Below are positions 11,541 through 22,982 of a stretch of 64,000 nt of DNA, in pieces. The stretch comes from Phyto melanocephala. Taxonomy: Eukaryota; Arthropoda; Insecta; Diptera; Rhinophoridae. The position numbers were made by a program, and so were the translations under genes. Position 1 is the stretch's first letter; each line of letters opens with the position of its first letter. The stretch is taken from the NCBI GenBank assembly GCA_941918925.1, contig OW799236.1:72382465-72446464 (forward strand), read 5' to 3'. A model generated the notes under the pieces. The model saw only the letters and a program-made list of their open reading frames with translations. It did no database searches and had not been told where the DNA came from.

Positions 11541-12969
11541 TTTAAAAAATTAACATCACCTGTTCATTTGAAAAAATTTAAATATTTAACAAGTCCCCAA
11601 TATAATGCTGGTTTATCATAAAGCTGACTTTAGTTTTGTCTTTATAAGCAGGTTGAAAATAAAAGATTTTTTTTGCAAGTCCTTTATAAAAAAGAACTGA
11701 TTGTAGTGTGGAACTATGATTATGGGCCGTTATCTTTTAACAAATATTTATCATTTTAGATCAAATAAAGCTTTCTTCAAGGTGTCGTTATTATTAATCT
11801 TTTTCTAGAATTTTTGTTTACATCATTATATGTATCCTTCGTTCCATATTTTGGTTTTCATAAGTCTATTTAATAATATAGTTGTTCTTAAAAAAATTTT
11901 TTACAATCGCTAAAAGTTAAGAAATCAAAAAACAAGGTTTTGGTAACGTTTTGAAGATCTAAACATTTCCTAATTAATTTTTTGAGTTTTTCCTGGCTAA
12001 ATTCCAATTTTTTTTGTACTTAAACAAAGTTAAAACTGAAGAAAAAATAAATTTTTAATTACAAATAAGTACCAAAAATATATTGAGAGTATCAGGGAAC
12101 CATTAGGCTTTCGATTGTACAAAGTTTTGTACAATTGTACTACCAATCCCATGTTCTGTATAGTGTGAATTGTGTTTTGACTACAGTCACCAATTAGTAC
12201 AATTCAGAGTAACAAAAAACAGACCTAGATTCAGTTCAGTGGCACAGTCGTTAAAATTTGGATCTGTGAAACCCATATTCAATAATCTGTTCATTAATTA
12301 ACTAAAATTTATTAATTTTTTTTTGTCTTATATACATTAACGGAGGGTAAACAAGATCCGCATTAGCCAAGTATACAATCTTTACTTGTTGTTATTGTTT
12401 TTTTTCCCTTTATTATTATTGTTATTTTTTACACTTGTTATTTCTTCATTGTTTTATAGATGATATCAAGTAATTTTCAGTTTGTATGTTTAGTAAATTT
12501 CTTTCACAAAAATAAAATTTTTTGCTTTTTATTTAATAATTTAATTTTTTCATTCGCTTTATGCTTTATTTTTTATTTTATCAAATTAAATTGTTTTCTT
12601 TTAAGCCTGAAATTATGTTAAGAATTTTTACACTTCAAACAGGCCACAAGTATGCCGAAGTTCCTTTTTATAACTCACTTCATAGACACTAGTCGGCATT
12701 AACTTTGTGTTCTTGTTGTTCCCGTTATTTTTGAGAATGTGCGTTAAAGGATTTTTTTGTTGGGTTTTCCTCTGCATAAAATGTTTAAATGAATCTCCTT
12801 AGTGCAATATTTTTTTCTTTATTTGTTTTTCTCTTTTTTTTACAGATAAATATTTTATAGAAACAACTGAAAATATGAGAATAAATAATTGAGATGAATG
12901 TCTGAATGAAAGAAATTCTGGTTGAATATTTTATGTCCATATTTGAGAACTTTAAAAATTTTTTAAATC

Positions 12970-13000
<31 letters not shown>

Positions 13001-13076
13001 TCATTTAATTTATAACTCAAATTCAATTAAAACTTAAAACGACTTAAATTAAAGATTTTAATTATCATCTCTGCTC
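11541..13076. other. AT-rich spacer with weak repeat traces
   Basis: No gene. Around 12335-12390 a CGCATTAGCCAAGTATACAAT...CTTACTTG phrase looks like a badly decayed DINE-1-like 3' end. A poly(A) of about 28 bp lies near 12969-12996. Confidence 0.4.
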
Positions 13077-13115
13077 ACAGGTAGAAAGGCCCTGACTCAA
13101 ATAATTGTAACTTTA
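13077..13115. repeat. Single end of the GGCCCT MITE family
   Basis: CACAGGTAGAAAGGCCCTGA plus the following CTCAAATAATTGTAACTTTA closely match the left end of the element at 19505-19745. No partner end is visible to the right, so this is a fragment. Confidence 0.45.
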
Positions 13116-13443
13116 CAGTTGAAGGCAAAAGCGTAATAAAAACTGCATTATCGTAATGCGATTTCGTTTGGTAAAATTGATTGTAAAACTGTTATTTTTG
13201 ATAATAATGGATTAAATTTTAATGTTCAGGTGTACATGTATGAATTGTATGGGATTAACGGATTAACGGATTAACGTGTTTGCTGGATAATATTCCCTGA
13301 AAAATGTAGAAGCATCAATGGTATGTGCACTTATCAGGTATCTCATCGACGACCAAATAAAGGAGCATAAGAATATGTGTGAAGCTTACTTTGCATAATT
13401 GGCTGCCTAAGTTTTTTATATTTTTCAAACGTTTTATTCATAC

Positions 13444-13634
13444 CAAGGCGAATTCAATAAGGTGAACTCGTCGCTAAAACAACTACAAAGTGAAAAAACA
13501 CAAACGTGTATTTTGTTAGTGTAAAACAAAACGATATGTCAAAAATACACAAAATTTTGACAAGTGGTCCCTAGAAGTAGTTAACAACTGATGATCAGCT
13601 GATCTAATAAGTTCACCTTATTGAATTCGCCTTG
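13444..13634. mobile_element. P-superfamily-like MITE (191 bp) with perfect 8-bp TSD
   Basis: The ends are 25-bp perfect inverted repeats beginning CAAGGCGAATTCAATAAGGT. The 8-bp direct duplication ATTCATAC flanks them at 13436-13443 and 13635-13642. Eight-base duplications occur in P and hAT elements. The end shares ATAAGGTG and a nearby CGTCG with the Drosophila P-element terminus as I recall it, which is why I favour the P superfamily. No coding capacity. The perfect repeats and TSD suggest a fairly recent insertion. Confidence 0.7.
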
Positions 13635-13642
13635 ATTCATAC

Positions 13643-15116
13643 GGAGGTGGGAAAAGGTCATGTTTTTTGGTATTAGGATATTTTTTTGTTTTTTTTTTTC
13701 ACTCTGGAGGAAAAAGGATGTTGTTTTTATAAAAAATCTTAATAATTTTTTTTACTTAAGTTGGTATAATTTCTTTGTAATTTATCAGAAAATTTATCTA
13801 CTTTGCGATTCCCGTTTTGCTCTTTGACATTGAACAATGTAAAATACAACAGAAATTTAGTTTAAAAGACCTTAAACGGATTTCAGTAGATGATATGCAA
13901 AGCAAACAGGGTTAATAATTGAATTATAATTAATTTTTATTTATTTAAGAATTGTATTTTATAACAAATCTTATTTAATAATTTTAATATTTTTTCTATG
14001 TCATTGCAGGTATGTACAAAGAAATGTTCTATTGTAAGTATGTTAGCCTGATACTTCTATATACATTTAGTTACTTCGGATAATAAATGCTACTGTTTGA
14101 ATTAAGAACAGGAAATGGTTAATTTAAATTTAATTTTGATTTATTTTACTAGCAACTAATTTATACCTAAATTTTATTTTGTCAGAAAGATAAACGGTCG
14201 ATCTAACAAATGCAAGAAAAAGGTAATGGAGTAATTTTTAAAGTTGTTCACTCACTAATCAAGAGGAAAGTACTCGGTGCTTCTAGTACTTGGTATTAAC
14301 GGTAACGGCACATACATTTAATATTGTAATTTATGCTGGTATAGTAATTCTACATCATTTACACTTACCAAACTAAATTGGTCTTATTCTAACAAAAATT
14401 TAATTTGTTTATTTTCTTAATAATCGAATGCGCATTCAATTCTAACAACTTTTAAAAATATTTTGCTGTATCATGCCTGTGTATTCAAAATGATAAATCA
14501 CAGTTGTCATATTTAATTTATTTTTATTTTTTTTTTTTTTGTTACAATAAATCATTAGCAAAAGGAGTATGTGTAAATTGTTTCAAGAAAAGTGAAAATA
14601 AGAAAAGAAAAATTTAAATTTACAAAAAGCATGCAAGATTTATGACAAGTTATAAAAGTTGTAAAAATGTAATTTTTATTTCCGTTTTGTAATAATGGCA
14701 GCCGTTTGTTTCATATTTGTTGTTGTTTGACATCTGAACATAAACAAAATGATGGCTGTTTTTTTGCAGAGGGGATGGTAGCTTAGAAATTTATCTTGAT
14801 GAAAATATTAAAAGAAATTGCTTGATTAATTGCAGCAAAATTAAAGATAATCTATGACGAAACGGCATAACAGCTTATGACGATTCAAGTAGAAATTGAG
14901 GTAATAACAACATTAAGATTTCTCATTTTATAAAATGGCATTAATGAAAGTTTCAGTAAGTTAAAGCTTAAAAACCTTCTGCATGTTTTTTCTATCGTAC
15001 TAAATAATTTGAATTAAACAATTCATTAAATAATTTTAATCGGATTGAATTCTTTATGACTTGATCTACAGAATTTTAAGCAAATAATATAATGTAATGC
15101 ACTTCGAAATTTTTGT
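13643..15116. other. Unannotated AT-rich spacer
   Basis: No gene or recognisable repeat; only short AT-biased open frames. Confidence 0.4.
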
Positions 15117-15466
15117 AATCAGCGAGGATAGCCCGGCTACGGCTATTTCGGAACAAAATAATTCAACAGCAGCATTAAGCCGGTTGGAGGCTCATCCACA
15201 TAGACCTCTTCAGAGAAAAAAAGTTTTGATTTTTTTCGGTCATTTTACATATAGATGTAAAGATGTGTGTGTTGGAGAAATATCATTGCGTGCCACTTCT
15301 ATTTTGGGCCCCTTTTCGGTTGCCTTAATTTTCCAATGATTTCATTGCTACCAATCGGCATCAATTTGCTGAGTCATGCGCTAGTACAGGCATTTTCTCC
15401 AGATTAGAAAATGATTTCACATTGTTGATTATCGCCAATCATAATGACAGAGTAATTTACTACACT
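15117..15466 (-). mobile_element. Candidate LTR (about 350 bp)
   Basis: Read on the minus strand the segment starts TGTAGTAAATTACTCTGTC and ends CGCTGATTACA. It is preceded by a purine-rich GTGGGAGAG that could be the polypurine tract, and it follows a region that recurs elsewhere (15480-15900). TG...CA ends and a 350-bp length suit a BEL/Pao-type LTR. No second LTR or primer-binding site is visible, so this is tentative. The 80-codon plus-strand frame at 15097-15339 lies inside it and is not a credible gene. Confidence 0.35.
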
Positions 15467-15479
15467 CTCCCACAGTAAT

Positions 15480-15900
15480 GTGCGTCTGTCTGTAATGCTC
15501 TTAAGTACGAGGTTCAATGTTCTCATATGCGCTTTCAGTAAATATACTTATGTCACTATTCATGCCTTCAGTGAGCATGTATTCATGCGTTATGAACTTG
15601 CGATGTAGCCCCTCTTCCACCTTCACTTGACTCATGCGCTCTACCAGCATCTGAGTCTTCCTAAACTCTAAAGATACCAATATCACTACTCGTGCCCTAT
15701 TATACAGCTCCTCAACTATATTTACTCGACTCATACGCTCTATTGATATCTGAGTCTCAACAATCTTTTTATATACGAGGTCCAGGAATCTTCTATGCTT
15801 CAGCCTGAGGTGCTGGTAATACCTCTATACCCCGGACTGGCAATAAAACCAAGACGTGGAGATTTTGTCACGGTAGTAAGCCCCCGGGATTTCATTACAC
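15480..15900 (-). pseudogene. Decayed retroelement 3' region, partly open
   Basis: A 77-codon minus-strand frame (15501-15734) contains an imprecise internal duplication of about 100 bp: ETQISIERMSRVN in the upstream extension and KTQMLVERMSQVK downstream. The nucleotide sequence recurs, diverged, at 37020-37300 (shared phrases GGCATGAATAGT and TCCTGGACCT) and in part at 34540-34625 (shared GGGGTA.AGAGGT and CCCCGGG blocks). The product is unrecognised; it is probably retroelement sequence upstream of the candidate LTR. Confidence 0.4.
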
Positions 15901-16024
15901 ATTAACATAGATCACGATCTGAACTATACGTATATGCAATATACGCCGCAGAATAGGACACTTTGGCTTGATAGAGTACATGTTGATAATCGGTCATTTT
16001 TAATAGAAACTAATAACTAATAAT

Positions 16025-16486
16025 CCGACTTATAATATAATAAATGTGAATGTGTATGTTTGGATATTTGTAACTCAATCACAAAAAAACGACAGAACGG
16101 AACTAAATGAAATTCGGCTCTCAGATAGACAACAACGTAGATTAAAATAATGGCTACACTTTATCACGGAATTATTAGAAAAATATTTAGTAGTCGATTG
16201 TTCAAAGGTTTTGAGTGCCAGCAAAAAAAATGTAACCATCCAACGTCGGCTATAGAAGAATATTTCCTTAAATATTTGCATTAAATTTTATTCCTCTAAT
16301 AAAATAAATATAAATGTTTGAATGTTTTAATTTTTTTACTTAATCACGCCAAAAATATCTGAACGGGTTTAAATGAAACTTGTCACAGAGATCTATAACA
16401 ACCTAAAAAATTACATAAAGAGGCTACCTTTTAAGCTCTACGATATCTCTATATACGATATCTACGCAGGCGCAGTTGCGGGTATA
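16025..16486 (+). mobile_element. Helitron-like non-autonomous remnant
   Basis: Two imprecise direct units (about 16040-16140 and 16310-16410) carry the phrase pattern TAACTCAATCACAAAAA...GAACGG...AAATGAAA...CAGA(T)AG, typical of insect non-autonomous Helitrons as I know them. The right end, CGCAGGCGCAGTTGCGGGTA, resembles their GC-rich 3' hairpin. No intact TC or CTRR termini. Confidence 0.35.
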
Positions 16487-16985
16487 AGCTCTAAAAACAT
16501 AGACGACAGCAGACCCCAAGCACCAATATGTTAAAAATAAAATTCATGTGTTTAAATGAAAACGATTATTTTGACGGCAGCACAATTGCACAACAGCATT
16601 TGCTGCTGCTGGCAACTTAGGCTATTTTCTATTTTGACGGGCAGCAATAAACAAATATAGTGTTGCCATTATATATATTAAATTGGAAAAATAAGAACAA
16701 CAACTTATCTTTAATATTAAACATAAAAGAACATTACAAAAATTCAACAAAGAAATAATAAGAAATAAGAAATTTTTTTTTATCAATAACTTTAATTTTA
16801 TTCATTATTAAATATATATGCGGCATCCCTGAAATTTGTATTGCTAAAATACACATCAGCTGATTATTATGTTGTTGCTGTCTTCAAAGTAATTATGAAG
16901 CTGACTTCAGAGCAGCATTTGAAGTTGGCCGCATTTGAAGCCGTGAAGTTGTGAAGTCTGCTGTCGTCTATGCGTTTAGAGCTAT
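16486..16985. mobile_element. Inverted-repeat element with GACGACAGCAGAC ends (500 bp)
   Basis: The left end reads AGCTCTAAAAACATAGACGA then CAGCAGAC. The right end is the inverted AGCTCTAAACGCATAGACGA then CAGCAGAC. TATA lies outside both ends. The interior holds a GTTGCCA...GGCATCCCTG pair (about 16660-16834) that could be a nested hAT-like fragment. A single diverged end of the same family occurs at about 47380-47405. No coding capacity. Confidence 0.55.
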
Positions 16986-17000
16986 AGGCTAGTAATTAAG

Positions 17001-17209
17001 CAAGGCATATTGATGCATCAGGTAATTGCAGTTCGGAGAGAAATTTTTTGTTTATATTTTTTATATATGAAGTTTGACATTTGAAATAAATGAGAGAGGA
17101 GAGAAAATTATTTTTTATCCATAGACTTTGACAGCTGAAATTTAAAATAAGTGTTGAAAAAAATAATTAGCTGACGAAAGAAGACTACCTGGTGAATAAA
17201 TTTGCCTTG
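17001..17209 (+). mobile_element. 209-bp MITE, first of an inverted pair
   Basis: The ends are CAAGGCATATTGATGCATCA and the inverted CAAGGCAAATTTATTCACCA. The flanks TAATTAAG and TAATTACT form a 6/8 duplication. CAAGGC ends and 8-bp duplications link it to 13444-13634. The orientation label is arbitrary; the copy at 17250 is its reverse complement. Confidence 0.65.
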
Positions 17210-17249
17210 TAATTACTTACAATCACTGCATTGAATTTAAGGTATTTCA

Positions 17250-17458
17250 CAAGGCATATTTATTAATCAGATACTCTTGATTCGAAAGCTGATTATTTTT
17301 TTCAGCCCTTATTTTAAATTTCAGCTGTCAAAATGCATAAATAAAAAACAATTTTCTCGCTTTTCTAATTTATTTCAAATGTCAAACTTCATATATAAAA
17401 AATATAAACAAACAAATTCTCTCCGAACTGCAATTACCTGATTAATAAATATGCCTTG
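17250..17458 (-). mobile_element. 209-bp MITE, second of an inverted pair
   Basis: Same length and content as 17001-17209 but reversed: its right end matches the other copy's left end through the TAATTGCAGTTCGGAGAGAA block. It has its own 8-bp flanks, GTATTTCA and GAATTTCA (7/8). Forty unrelated bases separate the pair. Confidence 0.65.
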
Positions 17459-17466
17459 GAATTTCA

Positions 17467-19504
17467 TTTCTATTTATATTTAAGTTCAAACAAGTAAGCT
17501 TTGAAATTTCTATAAAAAATATTTATCAAAACTGAAATAAAGTAAAAAATACAAACTATAATTTTTATAAAAAATAAAAAGCAAATAAATAAAGAAGAAA
17601 GATGAAAACTATTTATTCGAAAAAAGTTTTATAATGAGATGAATGAATTGGTAATAATTGAAGAAAATATAAAACAATAAAGCTGAAATGGAAATGGAAA
17701 AAACTTTGAAAGCAACAAACTTTAATAACAAAAAACTATTTACTAAGGAAAAAGAAAGTTGCAAAAATTAATAAGTGTTTGATAAGCAATAAAGTAGTAA
17801 AAGGAGAGAAAATCGATTTATAGCAAAATTAAAAACTATTATTTTTTACTACAAAAATCTAACACTTAAAGAGCTTAAGAACTTGTTTCAAGAAACTTTT
17901 GAAGAGAATTGTTTATAAATAAAATGAAATATAAAGCAACACTAACTTAAATACCAGGTTCGTATTCCCCTAAGCTCTTAATATTGTTTTTATAATGTAT
18001 CTAAAGTATCTAAAGTATTAAGTCAAAGAAAGATAATCACCACTACACTAAACAAATATTAACACATACATACATACATACAAATACATAAGTTAATTAT
18101 TACATTCGTTGTACCTTTGGAACTAAAAACGAACTTTTCATTTTGTGTATGATACATCAGTAGGGGTTTATGAAAAGTTATTTTAGTATAAAGAAACTGC
18201 TGTTCAATTACTGGTGAAGAAAAGGATATCCATGGCTGTGAAGAGAGAGATAGAGTTCGGTAGTATATTAGTCACCGCAATCATAAGAGTAGAATTTTGT
18301 TTTAAAAATAGACTATTTCATTTAAATAGTTTATTAGTAACGTTTTGGCTGTTAAATATGGATAAACTAAAATATCGCTAACAATGCTTATACTAAATAA
18401 AAACTGCAGGGTTCTTAAAGAAAAAAATTTTACCACACACCCACTTGTTTCTTCATACACTTACGTAAATACAATCAACTATTTATCACAAATACCAATA
18501 CAAATAGAATTGGAAAGTGCTTTTCCATGAGTGAATATAGTAGTGCATAGTATAGTACTTCCTAGTAAAAGTGAGTACTTAATACAATTATGAAGTAAGT
18601 ATTTTACTTATGATCATTATTATTAATAAGAATATGAAATAGGAAAAAGGTGTACTACATTGTTAGTACATATTTGTTATATTTGTATTTTAAATTCAAA
18701 AATATATCAGGAGAGAAAAAAACACAAGCCAAAAATAAACAAATTTGGATTAAGCTCTACATGGAAAAGCTCTATATTCGGCTGTGGCGAATCTTTGTAC
18801 ACCCTTTACGATAGAGTTGCAAAAAATATATATAAAAGGTACACTTGCTCAACCGTTGCACACATATACATACATATTTATATCCTTAGATAGTTTCATA
18901 AGTGTGTATCAACACTGATTACTTTTGTTGTTGTATTTTAGGAAAAAAAACATAAAATATTTTTGCAAAAAGAAAATAATTTTTTTTATGCGGAAAACTT
19001 ACGAAATTTTCAGCTGTTTGAATAATATTAGAAAACTAAAAGAAGGATAAGAAGAATACTGAAAATTATAATATTGTTGGTAACGCCTTACTGACTGTTT
19101 TCGTAACACACTCATTAGAGTCGGCGTCCGGTTAACATTTCACGATATTTATTTTAATTATTTCTGAAGTTGAAGGGATCTTTAAAGGATAACATTTTCT
19201 GAATTTTCCGTACTAAAAAGTTAAAAAAATATTTAAAATTATAAAACCTTAATTTTGTAAATGTAATTATACTACACTTACTTACAGTCCTATTAATAAT
19301 AAATTTTTTATTAATTACAATTAATTTAATTAATCTGTACAACATCTGTATAATAAGGCGTATGAATTAGACCGCAAATTTATATAAATACAAAACCGTT
19401 TTTTAATATTTTCCAATTCAAAGAAAGAAACTGTTTTTCTTTTATTATTTAACTAATTATAATCGGTTTATCAAATTATGATTTTAATAACCAATATATG
19501 TATA
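17467..19504. other. Unannotated AT-rich spacer
   Basis: No gene. Around 18770-18800 a TATTCGGCTGTGGCGAATC phrase resembles a decayed DINE-1-like 3' hairpin. Nothing else is supportable. Confidence 0.4.
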
Positions 19505-19745
19505 ACACGCACATATCAATGGTTGCAGGTATAAAGGCCCTAACTCAAATAATTGCAACTTTACAAGAAAAAGTAAAGAACGTGATAGAAAATATAATAG
19601 AAAAATCTAATTTTTGATGCTATTGCGTTTAATTTTTATGTCAAGTTGTGTTTATGTGAAATGTATTGGGATCAGTGAAAAAATTAATTCAGTAAAACAT
19701 ACGATTTAGGGCCTTTCTATTTGTGACCATCGATATGTATGCATT
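19505..19745. mobile_element. MITE with ATAAAGGCCCTAA-type ends (about 240 bp)
   Basis: The left end has CATATCAATGGTTGCAGGTA then TAAAGGCCCTAACTC. The right end, read inward, has CATATCGATGGTCACAAATA then GAAAGGCCCTAAATC. A lone left end of the family lies at 13077. No duplication was resolved, so the class is unknown. Confidence 0.5.
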
Positions 19746-22551
19746 TAATAAAAACTCTTGCCAATAATAATCTATTTATTTATTTTTCCTATAATAAAAT
19801 TTTCTTCTCTCAGATTTGTAATCATATTCACTAAGAAGTTATGTCGCTCTAAATATATACGTACAAGTTCATACATATATTCGTACGTATACTTAAGTAA
19901 GTGTGTAATTTTTGGCATGTGAATAATTGCATGGTTGTCCATAATATTTGTGTTAATCAACAGACTCTTATGAAAACATCATCATAGTATTCACAGTTTA
20001 CGTATTGAAGAAGAGAAAAGTTATTTCGTAGAGGCATAAATTTGTTTGCAAAAATAAACCATAACAGAGAGCTCATCAGTTAACTCATCTTTATGTGACT
20101 GTAATTGTCTCATTATGGTGTTTAGTGAAAATTTTCTCAAGCCTTCTTAACAAACTCCATTAAATGTCCATTTAATGTCCATGTAGAAAGTCAGGAAATT
20201 TAATACAACTTAAATAAATATTTAACCAGTCGAGATAACTTTCCTTATCCCTAAAATCTTGAAAAACTTCCTCTTACTAAAAATGAGTAAATATTTTTAT
20301 AACTTTTGCCTTTTTATGTTTTGTCATTATACCCACCACTCGTACTAATAATGCGGACAATAATTCCTTTCCGCATTTGCTCTACTTGTCTCGGTATCCT
20401 TTTGAAGGGTTTTGTGTGAGTGCGTGTGTGTGTGTTTGTGTTTACATTTATTTATCTCAGCATCTCTGCGTATGAATGTGTTTTTATCACTTTATTTGTA
20501 ATATTTATTTATACAGGCTTACATAAATACATAAACAATATTTATTTATTTTTTTGCATAACTGTTTGTTTCTCTGATTCATTGTGGCGTATTGTCGCCG
20601 TTGTTTTTACTTCACTGACCATTCATTATCTCGAGAATGTGTCAATGTATAGCAGTAAATAAAATTTAATAAGTTCGTTAGTATGCTAATGAAATATTCT
20701 CATTTATTACATTAACGTTGGTGCGCATACACACAATAAAACTATCTGAAGTATTAAATGACATTGTTGTGAAACATGTTAAATAAAATTTACTTTATGG
20801 CCAGTTTTTATAATTAAAAAGCTAAAAGGAGTCCGGAAGCCAAACAGAGAAGAATATAGTTAAAAAAAAACTTTGGGAAAGGTAAATATTTGTGAAAAAT
20901 AGTCAAAACAAAACCTGTCACAAAGCCAATTTATTTTTATTCGAGAACATTGTTCGAATTTTAAAAGCCTCGACCAAACTAAACGACTAACTTTGATCGG
21001 TGGATATCTCCACCCCAACAGACTCTGTTATTTAATTAAAGCAATTGTGGTACTTTTGGAATACTTTGAGCTGCTTGACCAAGGTAGCGACGTTCAAAAT
21101 CAAACTTATACACATTGCCAGAAACTGATGTGAAAAACGTTTGTTTTCAATCCAGTCTTTGATTTTCCTAACCATATGATTCCTTGCATTAGCGATAACA
21201 ATAGGCCACCAATCGCTTCAAGACCGCAAGAATAGAACTTATAGAGTTATCGGGGAAATTTAGTTGCAAATAATTGAATTAGTTAAGGAAGTCACAATAA
21301 AGCCTAAGGTCCTGCGTAGCCGTCATGGCTATTTTGCTTATATTTTTTTACATATAAAAATTAATTATTGGAAGGCACTGTATTGTTTCCATTGGTGTGG
21401 TTCAGTAACTTTTAACACTAAAACAATCGTTAAATTTGTTGACACTTCTTGTTGTTTGTACTATCGGTTATGTGATTTACTTCATACTTTTGAACAAGAC
21501 TCGATATCTGTTATAATCAAGTGGCATCTTTTAAAAAAAAGTGCCAAAATAAATTTGCCAATTGTACAGAACATTAACAACAATTAAATATTGGCGTTTA
21601 GACAAGATTTATAACTGTTGTTATTAAAATATGTTACTAAATACCGAAATCGATGAGATTTTTGTTTACTTTTTCTAACGATACGTTCACTACTGAATAT
21701 GGTGAAGTATTATTCAATACCTGAAGCCTATACGAATTAGAGATTTAAAAATTTTGAAGCCGATGTAAAGGCCTTTTAACATCGTCTTCTGTTAAACATA
21801 TTGAAAATGTGTCACGATAAAATTAAGGAAATTATTTCTGAAATCCAAACTTTTGTACTTGTATCACGCAGCAAAGGGCTTGCTGCATTCAGTAATTCAG
21901 TCTTAAGCCGCAAGGCTGTTACATTAACCTATTTGCATTTGTGGTTGCCCTGGTAGTTTAAATAATTAAAATTTTATTTTGATTTATATTGATATAATGC
22001 TTGTAGTAGTGACATAACTCTTCAAGCAAAGTATATCTCAAGAGGCTATTACTTTCAATAGAATTTTTTTTGGAGTTTGAAGTGCATTGAACACTAAACC
22101 GGTAAGATATCTCTTAATTTTAAAAGCACAAATTTTTTAGGAAAATATATGAGATGCTTAAAGCACAAGGATTCAAATAACCGTTGTTAAATAAATCGCA
22201 AAAAGATCTTAAAGCTAAATTGCAATACAAAATGTTACTTTGTACTTAGTAGAAAAACTGAGATATATTTTAATCTAACAAGATGCAATAACATCATCAT
22301 CATAAAAAATATCCATAAGAAATTTTTTTACTTATACCCGTGGTGCCAAATTTCTTTTATTTGAATTATTAGTTACTTTCAATAGAATGAAAATCGCATA
22401 GAAAAATTTTTTAAAAAAAGTTTTTTTAATAAAAGATTTTTTTGTTCCTTTCACCATAATCAGATCTCATGACATCATTGCGCTTATCTCTATCCTTACT
22501 TTGGCTTTTGATTCTTTTCGGAATATCTTTCAATCTATTCTGAGAAAGTTT
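19746..22551. other. Unannotated spacer, no supportable gene
   Basis: A GT-rich microsatellite lies at about 20413-20440. A 107-codon frame at 21264-21587 and a minus-strand stretch around 21010-21200 (ANARNHMVRKIKDWIENKRF) look somewhat protein-like but match no family I can name. Confidence 0.35.
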
Positions 22552-22740
22552 TAAGTTAGGTTAGGTTAAAAAGGAGGGGCACTTGAATTCCAAACCCACG
22601 ACAGATAAACACTTATGCCCAATTGGCATATTATGCGCTTCATATGAATAGAATAGTTAGAATAGATGAGAGGAGAAGAGAAACAGACCAGTCCAGAGTC
22701 TCTGGATGTAATCGACTAGTCCACCGGGGCACCCCGAAGA
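22552..22740 (-). mobile_element. LINE 3'-UTR-like fragment with (AACCT)n tail
   Basis: Read on the minus strand, a moderately GC-rich segment ends in AAGTGCCCCTCC, TTTTTAACC and TAACCTAACTTAAAA. Short AACCT-type tails terminate several insect LINEs. The word CCAGAGACTCTGGACT is shared with 34222-34237, suggesting a dispersed family. No coding domain is recognised, so identity is tentative. Confidence 0.35.
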
Positions 22741-22982
22741 AGTACTTTGAACCATTTAAGGAAAATTTTTGGCATATAGCAAAGAAGATCCTGCAGGTTC
22801 TTAAAGTTCTCGACTTTTATTGATTTGACTTTGTTTTTTGGAGGATGGTGTGGAAGTTCCTGCATGGCTTGATCACCATGTCGATCTTTCATTTCTATTT
22901 TGGGGAAGTGTTCTCGCTTATTCATTAGATCATCATTGTTTGGAAGGTTGAAAAAGTCATTCTTCTGAAAGTGTAAATGCAT
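22716..22982 (-). other. Unrecognised 88-codon open frame
   Basis: The predicted product is rich in charged residues and less A/T-biased than typical chance frames here (ends DLLCYMPKIFLKWFKVL and then RGAPVD). It lies directly upstream of the LINE-tail-like segment 22552-22740 on the same strand, so it may be the end of that element's ORF. No domain is recognised, and no start context supports a free-standing gene. Confidence 0.25.

Noticed and set aside
15097..15339. 80-codon plus-strand open frame with balanced composition
   Set aside because: It falls within the candidate LTR read on the other strand and matches no family I know; no splice or start support.
21010..21200. ANARNHMVRKIKDW-like minus-strand peptide as a transposase DDE motif
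   Set aside because: The resemblance to the Q-D-N-A-R-x-H motif is partial, the catalytic Asp is absent and no flanking landmarks follow.
21264..21587. 107-codon plus-strand open frame as a possible exon
   Set aside because: Composition (F, Y, I, K, C) fits AT-rich noise, with no domain and no neighbouring exon-like sequence.
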